64,000 nt of DNA from Methanolobus sp. Its GTDB lineage: Archaea > Halobacteriota > Methanosarcinia > Methanosarcinales > Methanosarcinaceae. The stretch spans positions 310,001 through 374,000 of the forward strand of contig NZ_JADQBZ010000008.1 in assembly GCF_016278365.1 (NCBI RefSeq), in the 5' to 3' direction. A model generated the notes under the pieces. It ran no database searches. It was not told where the DNA came from and saw only the letters and a program-made list of their open reading frames with translations. This document shows, one piece after another, positions 36,371-45,395 of this stretch (positions within the stretch are counted from its first letter, which is position 1; each line of letters begins with the position of its first letter). Made by a program: the position numbers and the translations under genes.

Positions 36371-37573
36371 TTATTCATCAAGACCTTTCCTGCCAAAAAT
36401 ATAATTTGCAACCCTGAGAGCATCAATGTCACCGGTCTCCTTTCCTTCATCATCACTCAACTTGACCACGGGGATGCCATTAACCGTGTGCAGTTTAATG
36501 ACCATATTAAGGGGTGGACTTGTCCGGAAGAAATCCGGATTATTCGTGAGGCTTGTACCTATACCAAAAGTGCAGTTTATCTTTCCCCTACAATGATCTT
36601 TTATTTTCAAAGCATCCTTTGCATGCAGGGAATCACTGAACACAATAGTCTTTTTTAGTGGGTCGATACCCATTGTCCTGTAATGTTCTATAACCTTGTC
36701 GGCAAATGTGATCGGATCCCCACTGTCATGTCTCACGCCATCATACAGTTTTGATAGTTTCATGTTGAAATTCGCAAAGAAAGCATCCGAGCCAAAGGTA
36801 TCTGATAATGCGATTCCCAGCTCACCTTTGTAAATCCCGGCCCAGTTCTCAAGAGCAAAAAGGTTTGCATTCCTTAGGCCTACAAGAGCGGAATTTCCCA
36901 TGATCCATTCGTGGCCGACAGTACCCACTGGATGGATGCCATATTTCATTGCAAAGAAGACGTTGCTTGTGCCAGAGAATGTTTTCAATCCAGTCAGAGT
37001 CTTTATTACCCGGTCATGGAGTTCAAAGCTTCTGCGCCGCCTGGTCCCAAACTCCGAAAATGTGCAGTTGTTAGCCTCAAGTTCCCTGCCTATATCCATT
37101 ACATAAGAACTGTATCTGTCTGCGACAGAATCTCCCTGCTGAGTATATCCATAATCCTTCCACTGCGTTTCTACAACACTAAAATAGAGCTCCGATATGA
37201 CAGCCATAAGCACGATTTCCCAGAGAATGGATTTATGCCATGAACCACTTATCCTCAGATCAAGGTCTTTGTCCCGGGTGAGGCACACGCTGATGTCAGA
37301 AGGATCAAAGCGGTAGTTCTTCAGGTATTCCAGATACATGGACTTAAAATAAGGACATTCTGCCTTCAGCCACTGGTATTCATTATCGGTAAGGGCCAGT
37401 GAAGGGATATCCTCATCTATCACCCTTCTTAGCTCCCGGACAAAGCCTTCTGTAAAACGCTGAGTTCCCCTGTTGATGAACCTGTACTCAGCAACAGCAT
37501 CCGGAAAAAGTTCCAGGACCGCCATTTGCATTGTAAATTTGTAAAGGTCATTATCAAGAATAGAGTAAATCAT
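36371..37573 (-). CDS. pncB: Nicotinate phosphoribosyltransferase
   Basis: A 400-residue enzyme that makes nicotinate mononucleotide from nicotinate and PRPP in NAD salvage. Features: start [16 protein letters not shown], the FGTRRR motif, [15 protein letters not shown] (around the histidine phosphorylated in bacterial PncB) and DGVRHDSGD for PRPP binding. I use ATG 37573 because GGGAAAG lies 6 nt before it and the family starts there; an open frame runs 12 codons further upstream. Single gene. Confidence 0.93.
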   Translation of the reverse strand: MIYSILDNDLYKFTMQMAVLELFPDAVAEYRFINRGTQRFTEGFVRELRRVIDEDIPSLALTDNEYQWLKAECPYFKSMYLEYLKNYRFDPSDISVCLTRDKDLDLRISGSWHKSILWEIVLMAVISELYFSVVETQWKDYGYTQQGDSVADRYSSYVMDIGRELEANNCTFSEFGTRRRRSFELHDRVIKTLTGLKTFSGTSNVFFAMKYGIHPVGTVGHEWIMGNSALVGLRNANLFALENWAGIYKGELGIALSDTFGSDAFFANFNMKLSKLYDGVRHDSGDPITFADKVIEHYRTMGIDPLKKTIVFSDSLHAKDALKIKDHCRGKINCTFGIGTSLTNNPDFFRTSPPLNMVIKLHTVNGIPVVKLSDDEGKETGDIDALRVANYIFGRKGLDE

Positions 37574-37756
37574 CAGATCTTTCCCGTATTTTATGGATGC
37601 CTGCATCAATACTACGTTCCGTATTACTTCCTTTGTATATACCTATTTGTGTGGAATATCGGGCTACTTCTAAAGTATCCGTCATGAAAGCAATCCGATA
37701 CACATTAATATAGATAAGTGTCATTAAACTGTACAAAATGACTCACGGGTGCATAT

Positions 37757-38530
37757 ATGAAAAGTAACGAAGCTAAAGCAGATATACAAAATCATTATTA
37801 TGAAGAACTTGCGGGGATAAAAGCGGATATATCATCTCTGAGTCAGGTTGTTGCCCGGGTGATCGAACAGGCTAATAACCAACAGCTGAACATGATGTTT
37901 TCGGAGCTGAAGAACGATATTTCAAAGCCGCTCATAAGCTACATGATCCAGGATAGCAAAAGTGCCCTCAGCAGTAAGATGAGCGCGGACTGTGACAGGA
38001 AAGAAATATGCAGGACAGCTTTTGAGAACCTGCTTCAGGAAACCGCGTTACTGCTTATGGATAAAGAGGTGGGTGAGGAGGTACTTGAACAATACGAGAA
38101 GCGGTTTGATGAGCTCAGGGAATTCGCTACTACCGAGAGTTGTGGTGCATGCACATCCCATGCTTCAGAAGTGTTCACAAAACAGCTGGACCTTATCCGG
38201 TCATTGAATGTCTCCGGCAAAAAAAAGAGTGTCATGGTGAGCCCTAGTATAAGCGAGCTCCCTGATGATTTGGTCAGTTGCATATGCGAACCTCTCGCGA
38301 ACAAGCAGCGTCTTTTGATGCTCCGGGCACTTAGTACAGGGTCAAAGAGCTTCTCTGAACTTTCCAGGACAACAGGGCTTCGGGGAGGTAACCTGCTCTT
38401 CCATCTCCAGAAACTTACCGATAGCAGAATCATCGGTCAGATGAATGAACGTGGTGACTACTTCCTCACTCAAAAGGGTTACACAATCCTTCAGACACTT
38501 GCCGAGCTATACAAAAACCTCCGGGAATGA
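37757..38530 (+). CDS. Winged-helix regulator with coiled-coil N-terminus
   Basis: A 257-residue DNA-binding protein. The C-terminal 85 residues form an ArsR-type winged helix (PLANKQRLLMLRALSTGSKSFSELSRTTGLRGGNLLFHLQKLTDSRII). The N-terminal 165 residues are helical and probably mediate dimerisation; they hold a CGACTSH motif (from about residue 132) that could bind a metal or sense redox state. The RBS is GGGTGCAT before ATG. It is divergent from pncB with 180 bp between, so it might control that gene. The target is not known. Confidence 0.8.
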   Translation: MKSNEAKADIQNHYYEELAGIKADISSLSQVVARVIEQANNQQLNMMFSELKNDISKPLISYMIQDSKSALSSKMSADCDRKEICRTAFENLLQETALLLMDKEVGEEVLEQYEKRFDELREFATTESCGACTSHASEVFTKQLDLIRSLNVSGKKKSVMVSPSISELPDDLVSCICEPLANKQRLLMLRALSTGSKSFSELSRTTGLRGGNLLFHLQKLTDSRIIGQMNERGDYFLTQKGYTILQTLAELYKNLRE

Positions 38531-38553
38531 AGAAAAGTAGAAATTCAAATGTC

Positions 38554-38931
38554 TTATTTCAGGTAAATTATGTTTCCGGGAGGGCACTCATTTCCTGCCA
38601 CATATATTCCCAGAAGCTCTTCTGCTGCCTCCGTCCCCAGTTGTTCTTCCACCAGTTCTAGAAATACCCGGATATACTGAGGAGGAACACAACCAAGACT
38701 CTCCTCGCCGCTTTTGATAAGGGTTACCAGATAACCAAGCTCCCCTTCATCAAGAAGCGAGATGCGCCACTTAAAATCCTCTTCGTTCTTGGAATAATGA
38801 TTAGAAATAGGCGGTAATATCGACCTATAAGGTGCCCTTGAGCCTGAACACATAAGATCCGCACATTCCGGCGCAAGCTTTTTCAGCAATTTGATGTCCC
38901 TCGTGGATAGTTCACGTACCAATATGATCAC
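38554..38931 (-). CDS. Conserved hypothetical protein
   Basis: A 125-residue soluble protein of unknown function with LSTRDIKLLKKLAPECADLMCSG, NEEDFKWRISLLDEGELGYLV and VAGNECPPGNIIYL. The first part may be helical and the middle resembles a small alpha-helical adaptor. Start uncertain: GTG 38931, or TTG 38922 directly after a GGTGATC that matches the 16S rRNA tail. Convergent with the regulator at 37757 and in line with the coiled-coil gene at 39016. Confidence 0.6.
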   Translation of the reverse strand: MIILVRELSTRDIKLLKKLAPECADLMCSGSRAPYRSILPPISNHYSKNEEDFKWRISLLDEGELGYLVTLIKSGEESLGCVPPQYIRVFLELVEEQLGTEAAEELLGIYVAGNECPPGNIIYLK

Positions 38932-39015
38932 CTGAAACTCATCTGAAGATCAGATACTAATTGTTTTAAGGCCACAAGTAGTTAACCGGCCATTGACAGA
39001 CAGATTGCCATTCCA

Positions 39016-39879
39016 TCATACAAAAGGCTTGATGGACATCTGCTGTAAAAAGAGGTTACTCTCAAGGAGCTTTGAACATATGGCCATCTCTCTGATGTCA
39101 GCCATTGCCTTGTCAAGTTTTTGATTAAGCTCCATGACTTCTTCTTCGAGGGTCCTGATATACTCGGACTGCTGGTCAGTGCGTGCATCGAGCTTACGGA
39201 TGTCCAGGTGTTGACGGTGCATGGTCACATGCTTGCCAATCTCTTCCTCAGTCCTCTGTCTGAGCTGGACCAATTCGCATTTGCGGGACTCCACCTCCTG
39301 TTCACGGACATTGAGTACTTCTGATAGGTAATCCACATAATTGCGCTTGCGTTCTACCTTCTCACTATCCACATCGATACCAATGTCCATGGATGCAAGT
39401 TCTGCCTTTCTGGCGACAATCTTCTGTTCCCTGCGGTCAAGCCTTTTCTGCGTTTTTTCAAGCTGGTCCTGCCTTTTATGGATAGCAAGCTCTTTCTCGA
39501 ACTGTGACCTCAGTATTCTGTAATGTTCACTTTTACGTTTCTCAAGAGAATCAAGATCAAGATCATATCTATCAACACGGGATTTGAGGTCCTTTTCTTT
39601 TCTGGAGAATTCTTCTCTCCTCTTTTCGAATTCCTTTTTTGAAAGCCGGAGTTCCTCATTCTTGATCAGAAGTTCCTCGTACTCCATTGAGATAAGCTTC
39701 TTAGCTTCCCTTATCTTCCCATATTCTTCAACGATAAGAGATTCATCGGATTTGATCTCCTGTTTCATCATGGCGATCTCAGCCCGCTTCTTCTCGATCT
39801 CATCGAGTTGACGGAAATAGGTGTTTTTGGTATCCTCCAAAGCCTGGAGCTGGTTCATGTAGTACAGTTCTTCACTCAT
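39016..39879 (-). CDS. Long coiled-coil protein
   Basis: A 287-residue protein that is almost entirely coiled coil, from about residue 10 to 265, rich in Glu, Lys, Arg and Leu heptads, without signal peptide or other domain. The C-terminus (LESNLFLQQMSIKPFV) is short and hydrophobic. It could be a cytoskeletal or scaffold-like protein. No family recognised. The ATG follows AGGTGTC. Single gene or operon with 38554. Confidence 0.75.
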   Translation of the reverse strand: MSEELYYMNQLQALEDTKNTYFRQLDEIEKKRAEIAMMKQEIKSDESLIVEEYGKIREAKKLISMEYEELLIKNEELRLSKKEFEKRREEFSRKEKDLKSRVDRYDLDLDSLEKRKSEHYRILRSQFEKELAIHKRQDQLEKTQKRLDRREQKIVARKAELASMDIGIDVDSEKVERKRNYVDYLSEVLNVREQEVESRKCELVQLRQRTEEEIGKHVTMHRQHLDIRKLDARTDQQSEYIRTLEEEVMELNQKLDKAMADIREMAICSKLLESNLFLQQMSIKPFV

Positions 39880-40174
39880 TTTGACACCTTTTTTGACACC
39901 TGCGCCTTAAAGACCCTATCTGTGATGAATCCTGAATTAGCATATGGATTATAGAGGTTTTAACATTGATTATTGTATGCAATACAGAATTGTTATGTCG
40001 AAATATAAAAATCCCATGTTCATGATTTGATGCAAAGTTGATGGTTTAGGGACTTAAAAACACAAAGTGCGTACATCTTATATGCATAAGAATAACAGAA
40101 ATCGAAAAATATATATAATTATTAATATAATTAATTGTGATTTACAATTATGTAGTTATAATAGAGAGGTAAAA

Positions 40175-41023
40175 ATGGTAAAATGGTATAACAGCCTAGA
40201 AACAAAGTTAACTGTAAGCTTTTTGGTACTGATTTTACTAGTATCAATGAGCACCTTCGCATTTACAGTTCACGAAGCAAAAACAGCCATAACGGACCAG
40301 ATGAAAGAAGAACTGATCCTCACTGCGAAAATAATGTCAAGCCAGATCGACGGGGATCTTCTGAGCCAGATCAATGTAAAAGAAGATACTGAGAACGAAG
40401 CGTTTATGCAGGTATATCAGAAACTTGACGAATTAAGAGGAGATAATACTGACATAATTACATATGTATATATAATGAGATTGGATGGGGAAGGGAATGC
40501 CAGATTCATTGTGGATGTTGATTACCTTGAAGATGGAATCATAGATGTTTATGCTGACCAGCTTTATGAGGATGCCCCGATTGAAGATATAAACATGGGT
40601 ATGTTAGAGCCCTCTGTTTCAGAAGAACCTTACACAGATGAATGGGGCACATTCATGACTGGCTATTCTCCCATATATGATTCCAATGGCAATATTGTAG
40701 GTGTCCTTGGGGTTGATTTCGATATTGCTACTGTTAAAGAGAAGCAGGATTTCCTGAGTTCCCTGGTATATTACATACTGATTGGATCAATACTTGCTGC
40801 CAGCTCGGTAATTATGTATTTCTCAAGGACGATCATTAAGGACCTGAATAGTATCACGAAGGTTGCAAGAAGTATCTCAAACGGAGAATTGAATGTAGAC
40901 CTCCCAACAATAAAATCCAAGTCCGAGATCTATGAATTGAACGAAGGGATGAAGAGTGTGCTTGCTGTGGTTGAATTCCTTACAGATGAAGTTAATGAAA
41001 ACTCGAAGGAAGGTGACCAGTAA
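40175..41023 (+). CDS. Cache-HAMP membrane receptor without output domain
   Basis: A 282-residue membrane receptor. N-terminal membrane helix (about 10-35), an extracellular Cache-like sensor domain (about 40-195: YVYIMRLDGEGNARFIVD, PIYDSNGNIVGVLGVDFD), a second membrane helix (about 200-222), and a HAMP domain ending the protein (RTIIKDLNSITKVARSISNGELNVDL). There is no kinase, methyl-accepting or cyclase domain, so output must pass through a partner. ATG 40175 is preceded by GAGAGGTAAAA; a longer open frame to 40067 is not needed. It abuts the 55-residue gene (TAA then ATG without gap), which makes that small protein the likely partner. Confidence 0.85.
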   Translation: MVKWYNSLETKLTVSFLVLILLVSMSTFAFTVHEAKTAITDQMKEELILTAKIMSSQIDGDLLSQINVKEDTENEAFMQVYQKLDELRGDNTDIITYVYIMRLDGEGNARFIVDVDYLEDGIIDVYADQLYEDAPIEDINMGMLEPSVSEEPYTDEWGTFMTGYSPIYDSNGNIVGVLGVDFDIATVKEKQDFLSSLVYYILIGSILAASSVIMYFSRTIIKDLNSITKVARSISNGELNVDLPTIKSKSEIYELNEGMKSVLAVVEFLTDEVNENSKEGDQ

Positions 41024-41191
41024 ATGGGTCAGAAATTACAGTCATATTTTGAGATTGCAAAAACAAAAGGCGGTCTTGGTGCTCAGATAAAGCTTGCTGC
41101 AATAACAAAGATGAGCGCAGCAAAAGCATCATCTCAGGAAGACTCACCAGAGAACATAGCATTATTTGAAAAAGCAATTTCCATGCTTTAA
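41024..41191 (+). CDS. 55-aa soluble partner of the Cache-HAMP receptor
   Basis: A 55-residue protein: start MGQKLQSYFEIAKTKGGLGA, then an amphipathic middle, and SPENIALFEKAISML at the end. The ATG immediately follows the TAA of the receptor gene, so translation is probably coupled. The protein has two helices joined by a Ser/Ala-rich linker. I recall similar short proteins beside Cache-HAMP genes in other methanosarcinal genomes, but this is memory, not a search. No named family. Confidence 0.7.
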   Translation: MGQKLQSYFEIAKTKGGLGAQIKLAAITKMSAAKASSQEDSPENIALFEKAISML

Positions 41192-41496
41192 CTTTTTTGG
41201 CGATGTAAAAACTCACAGAGGTGCACAAGTATCAATAACGACGACCACAGAGAATACAGATCCTACAGAGAAATGTTTCTCTGGTTTCCCGAGATTTAAT
41301 TCTCTGCGTTCTATGTGAACTTGTGCAGCTCAAATTAAAACACAAATTTTCTACCGGCTCTTTTTATATTTACCGGAGGCAATTTTTTAAGATTCATCTG
41401 GAATTTATGCACTGTAATAATTTGATTTCTTTGAAAAATTGTATTTGGATGATTGCCTGTTGATGGCCTGCTAATACTCAGATTTCTCCAGATTTC
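41192..41496. other. Intergenic region with a palindromic repeat
   Basis: About 300 bp without genes. The left part is a nested palindromic element (41222-41327). The rest is AT-rich, with no promoter or ORF that I trust. Confidence 0.5.
41222..41327. repeat. Nested palindromic (MITE/REP-like) element
   Basis: Outer arms TGCACAAGT (41222-41230) and ACTTGTGCA (41319-41327), middle arms CAGAGAAT (41248-41255) and ATTCTCTG (41299-41306), inner hairpin CAGAGAAA-TG-TTTCTCTG (41266-41283). CACAGAG-type palindromes are common scattered intergenic repeats in archaea and bacteria. It sits right after the 55-aa gene and could also act as its terminator. Confidence 0.6.
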
Positions 41497-41661
41497 TCAC
41501 TCTTCCAGACTTCCTTCGATCTTGGAACCATCATAAGTGCAGCGAGTATTTATCACTCCCTGAAGGATTGGTTTATAGGCAGCATCCTCATCAGCTGCAA
41601 CTACAGCAGGACTATCGTAATTGACATCATTTCTTTCTGCCCACGTATTTAATGATTTCAT
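41497..41661 (-). CDS. Small hypothetical protein (54 aa)
   Basis: A 54-residue acidic protein, MKSLNTWAERNDVNYDSPAV and onward to YDGSKIEGSLEE. I use ATG 41661 because GGGAG lies 5 nt upstream; two upstream starts exist. The DEDAAYKPI and NTRCTYDG segments look like ordered protein. It may be a genuine small gene or the remnant end of a longer one. No family recognised. Confidence 0.45.
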   Translation of the reverse strand: MKSLNTWAERNDVNYDSPAVVAADEDAAYKPILQGVINTRCTYDGSKIEGSLEE

Positions 41662-42049
41662 ATTTTCTCCCATCCTCTTTTTTACATTTAACCCAAATTT
41701 ACTAATCATTAAGGAGAAATAAGACACCTCAAACCAGTAGGATTCAGGTATCTCCCTCCTTGTGAATCCGAGATGCTTCCAGCACCTCTTAATAATCCAC
41801 TCCTGTATTCACGAGCACCCCGCGCTCGCAAGACTTAGTAAGCGATTTTCACATATAACCCAAACTGTTCTTAATATTACGAACAATATTATTTTTAGGT
41901 TGCAGAGGATATTTTAATAACACCATAATTTCAATCGTGGGCTTAAAATAAAAAAAGTTGTGGCTTTAAAGAGAGGTAGTTTACTTTAAATATTTCCTAG
42001 ATGCATAATTATGGACACGGGATGGTTTGCTTTAGGGATAGTGCCAATT
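41662..42049. other. Intergenic region with regulator promoter
   Basis: No gene seen. It contains a short stem CGAGC/GCTCG at 41812-41828 and a TATA-like CTTTAAATATTT near 41985 that fits the promoter of the FilR1-type regulator. Confidence 0.45.
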
Positions 42050-42835
42050 ATGAAGAAACCTTTACTTGATGTGATATTTGCATCCGATAAACGGAAAAAT
42101 TCACTGCTTTTATTAAAGGACGAACCAATAAAGATGGTCACTATTCTCAATTCATTAAAAACAACAAGGCAGGCATTACTTCCACAAATGAGGATTCTGG
42201 AAGAGCATCAACTTGTACACCACTTCGATGATACATATGAACTGACAACTATCGGAGAACTGATAGTTGATAAGATGGTCCCTTTTTTAGATACTGTTGA
42301 AACTCTGGATACTGATATTGATTACTGGGGAACTCATAGCCTTGATTTCATCCCATCTTATCTCTTGAAAAGAATAGGTGAGCTAGACTCATGTATTCGA
42401 ATCGAGACTTCTTTGCATGAGATATTTGAGGAAGACAAACAGTTTACTGAAGAATCTAAAAAGTCAAAATCCGTATTCACTATAAGCTCCTACGTATTCC
42501 CGAATTTTGAAAAGACACTTTCCGAGCTAATAGCAAATAACGTATCCACATATATAATTATTTCAAAAGAGCTCTATGAAAAACTCATCCACGAAAATCC
42601 AGAGAATACTCAGGCATTGGCAAAAAGTCCTAACATTAGTCTGTACATGTATCCGGGTAGTTTTGGCTTCTTATCTATTTCGATCAATAATTACAGCATG
42701 TTGTTGAAATTGTTGACAGAAAAAGGCGAGTATGATAATAAGAGAATAGCTTGTTCAGGTGATGTTACACTCAAGTGGGGAAAAGAGCTCTTTGAATATT
42801 ATTTAAAAGATTCGGAATTAATAACAGAGATCTGA
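42050..42835 (+). CDS. FilR1-type HTH transcriptional regulator (Msr-like)
   Basis: A 261-residue regulator of the archaeal family with an N-terminal winged helix (KPLLDVIFASDKRKNSLLLLKDEPIKMVTILNSLKTTRQALLPQMRILEEHQLV) and a FilR1/DUF1724 sensor domain (about 90-255). Relatives named Msr control methyltransferase operons in Methanosarcina, so this one is a candidate regulator of methyl-transfer or other C1 genes. ATG 42050 matches the usual family N-terminus; ATG 42011 lies in frame upstream but close to the predicted transcription start. Target unknown. Confidence 0.8.
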   Translation: MKKPLLDVIFASDKRKNSLLLLKDEPIKMVTILNSLKTTRQALLPQMRILEEHQLVHHFDDTYELTTIGELIVDKMVPFLDTVETLDTDIDYWGTHSLDFIPSYLLKRIGELDSCIRIETSLHEIFEEDKQFTEESKKSKSVFTISSYVFPNFEKTLSELIANNVSTYIIISKELYEKLIHENPENTQALAKSPNISLYMYPGSFGFLSISINNYSMLLKLLTEKGEYDNKRIACSGDVTLKWGKELFEYYLKDSELITEI

Positions 42836-43249
42836 CTAATCTGCAGTATGAACACTTTCTATGACAAAATATATTTTAACTCTCTATCTGAAAGAAATAG
42901 AATGAGGCATCTGGGTACCACCTCATTTTAAGATATCTATTTCTTAAAGATACCGAGATGTTTCTAGTATCGCCCAATTAATTCATTTCCATATTTACAA
43001 GTACTTCAATGCCCGAAAATATACTAGATCTCGTTTTCATTCAGTCTAAACTCGCTTTTAAGCTCGGTTCATTACTTCAAGCCAGATCATCTTTTGTTCG
43101 TAAAGAGTATTTAAATGAAAGGGGAATTCCACCCGGATACAAAAAAATAGGTGATGATACCAATGCGATATCAGCTGTATAACGAAAATGACAAATCCTT
43201 ATCCCAATATGGAATTCTACGAACCTTTTTAAATATATCGTTACTTGAT
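42836..43249. other. Intergenic region with terminator hairpin
   Basis: AATGAGG (42901-42907) and CCTCATT (42921-42927) form a 7-bp stem followed by TTAAG, a candidate terminator of the regulator. The rest holds only a weak 43-codon plus-strand frame at 43163 that runs into the next gene antisense. Confidence 0.45.
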
Positions 43250-43513
43250 TCAATCCTTAAGCACTTCAAGGAGTGTATCAGCTTCCTGTTTTGATACGAA
43301 GACCCCTTCCTTATTATCACTAACATGTACTCCATTATCATTGAAACTCATGTTGATGAATCCAAATGTCGACATCGTACCAAGTGTATCGTCAGAACCT
43401 ATTCCTTCGAGTTCCATCTTGAGGATAGAAATGTAGTTGTTTGGAACAAATATTGCGTCACCGCTAGTGTCTATAAGAACTATGCCGTTTTTATCAACTG
43501 AAAAACTGTTCAT
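43250..43513 (-). CDS. Small conserved hypothetical protein (87 aa)
   Basis: An 87-residue soluble protein: MNSFSVDKNGIVLIDTSGDA, then a mostly beta middle, and a short helical end (SKQEADTLLEVLKD). The ATG is preceded by CGGAGAATTAG. The composition (Gly, Asp, Asn, beta-prone) suggests a compact beta protein, possibly a small regulatory or binding domain. No family recognised. Single gene with its own promoter. Confidence 0.65.
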   Translation of the reverse strand: MNSFSVDKNGIVLIDTSGDAIFVPNNYISILKMELEGIGSDDTLGTMSTFGFINMSFNDNGVHVSDNKEGVFVSKQEADTLLEVLKD

Positions 43514-43910
43514 TCTAATTCTCCGTTTTTTAATATGCCTGATACATTGAGTACAGACTATTTCCTATATATTCCTCCTCGAATAAAAACCCAATGTTAT
43601 AATATAGTTCGACAGTTATCGAATTATCAGTTACTGACCGTTTTCAAAACAATATATAACCCTGCAATATACCTGCAATTGACTAGGCGCAGAATCGGAT
43701 AGATTACACCCCAGTCCAAAATGTATTCCTTCCACTGTGTATAAAAGTATTTTTGAAACTACCCGGAGTTATAAGTCATTGATTTTTAAGGGATAATCGA
43801 ATGTTCTCTTTTTGAGTGCCTTGACTGCCAAAAGGTTCTTAAAGAAATATGAGTATAGCGTGCAAGTAATTCTATTCATAAGCAGTAACCAATTAACTGA
43901 GTTGATCAAT
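43514..43910. other. Intergenic control region
   Basis: About 400 AT-rich bases, no gene that I trust. It holds a dyad TTCGA-CAGTTA-TCGAA near 43608-43623 and TATA-like stretches that could serve the divergent 87-aa gene and the FKBP gene. The open frame running in from 43812 lacks protein features before the FKBP start. Confidence 0.45.
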
Positions 43911-44669
43911 TTGGCAATCGAGAAAGGCGATTTCATAAAACTTAAGTATACAGGAAAGTTCAGCGACGGCATGGTTTTTGACACAACCGATGAGCAGCTT
44001 GCAAAGGATAACGGTATCTTCAACCCTCGCGGTGTTTACGGCGGGGACATTATCGTTGTCGGCTCAGGCCAGACCATCAGGGGACTTGACGAGGACTTCG
44101 TCGGCAAGGAATCCGGATACACCGGTACACTGACTGTGCCACCAGAGAAGGCTTTTGGCAAGCACAACCCGGCTCTTGTGGAAACCCTGTCTGTGACCAA
44201 GCTGCAGGATCAGTTCAAGGACAAGAACCCATACCCAGGCATGCCCGTTGAAGTCAACGGTAAACGTGGTGTCATTGCGCAGATCATTGGCCGCAGGGTC
44301 CGTGTAGACTTCAATCACGCTCTTGCAGGCAAGGAAGTCGAGTACGACTACACCATCGAAGAGAAGATCGAGGACCCTCTTACAAAAGTAAAAGGCCTTA
44401 TCGCCCTCTACACCGGCTTTACTGATATCGAGGCTGAGATTACCGATGACCTTATTCGTATCGTCACCCCTATCGAGCTCAGCTTCAACCAGAGATGGCT
44501 CGTAACCAAGGTCAACATAGCCAACGAACTTATCGACAGGCTCGGCATACCCAATCTCGAGTATGTAGAGAAGCACCCCTATGTGCCACCAGAAATGGAA
44601 GCAGAGGACATAGTAGAAGTGCCTGCCGAGGAAAGCTCAGAAGCAGAACCTACCGAGAGCGAGGAATAA
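43911..44669 (+). CDS. FKBP-type peptidyl-prolyl isomerase (SlyD-like)
   Basis: A 252-residue FKBP with the insert-in-flap domain typical of archaeal long FKBPs: AIEKGDFIKLKYTGKFSDGMVFDTT, TIRGLDEDFVGKESG, VPPEKAFGKHNP, then an IF domain and a C-terminal extension (about 150-252) with an acidic tail. It helps protein folding in the cytoplasm. I use TTG 43911, because the conserved N-terminus starts there and GTTGATC just before it resembles the GGTGATC ribosome binding site. The longer frame to 43812 has no family support. Confidence 0.88.
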   Translation: MAIEKGDFIKLKYTGKFSDGMVFDTTDEQLAKDNGIFNPRGVYGGDIIVVGSGQTIRGLDEDFVGKESGYTGTLTVPPEKAFGKHNPALVETLSVTKLQDQFKDKNPYPGMPVEVNGKRGVIAQIIGRRVRVDFNHALAGKEVEYDYTIEEKIEDPLTKVKGLIALYTGFTDIEAEITDDLIRIVTPIELSFNQRWLVTKVNIANELIDRLGIPNLEYVEKHPYVPPEMEAEDIVEVPAEESSEAEPTESEE

Positions 44670-44767
44670 CCCTCCCTCTCCCTTCATTCTTTACCCAATA
44701 ACCAACCCACAACGTTTTGTATCAAAAGCCTTATATCTGAATCTGTTATTTAGGAACCATTCAACAT

Positions 44768-44853
44768 GCTGAGGTAGCCAAGTGGTCCACGGCGCCGGTC
44801 TTGAAAACCGGTAGTGCTCACGCGCTGCGGGAGTTCGAACCTCCTCCTCAGCG
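44768..44853 (+). tRNA. tRNA-Ser (anticodon UGA)
   Basis: 86 nt with acceptor stem GCTGAGG/CCTCAGC, anticodon stem CCGGT/ACCGG with loop CTTGAAA (anticodon TGA), a long variable arm as in type II serine tRNAs, and T-arm GGGAGTTCGAACCTCC. Discriminator G. A T-run follows. Confidence 0.93.
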
Positions 44854-45395
44854 TTTTTACTACTATTTTGTGAAATTGGATTTTGCTAATTCTATGGATT
44901 GAAATCCTGACTACTCTTAATTACAGCGTTTGCCATTCATAAAATAGGAACCGCTTTGTATGAAACTGTTTCTGATAGTGTCGAGATTGATTGATTTCTA
45001 GAGAGTCTTAATTATGGTACGAATTGAGAAAGGTGCCATGAAAAGTAAAATTTTAAGTGAAATATTATTTCATGTATTCCTTATGAGAGATGATTTCAGA
45101 AGGATGAAAGTTTTAGGAAGATCGAAAGCTTACTTTCCGGCTGTATGCATCCTTTTCTCACTTACTGGCCCTTAAGCAGTTCCACTAGTCGATCAGGTTT
45201 GAATACATACACGACTAAAAAATATTAGTCTTATTCAGCGACATGCATGAAAGAGCAGGAGCTACAAGTTTTGCAAAAAACGTAATAAAAAACATAATAT
45301 AGAAAAGATAAATCGATTAAGTAAGCTCCTACATCAATGTTTCCTTCACCCCTTTATATTATGGTTACAAATTTTGCTATATAGAAGGGATTAAT
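44854..45395. other. Gene-free region
   Basis: About 540 bp after tRNA-Ser. No ORF with protein-like features on either strand. A small hairpin GACTAA/TTAGTC lies near 45213-45231, and a TATA-like TTTATATTATG near 45352 is a fair promoter for the VOC gene. Confidence 0.5.

Noticed and set aside
43163..43294. 43-codon plus-strand frame with a GGTGATG before it (MRYQLYNENDKSLSQYG)
   Set aside because: It overlaps the 87-aa minus-strand gene and shows no family resemblance. Could be a remnant, but support is too thin.
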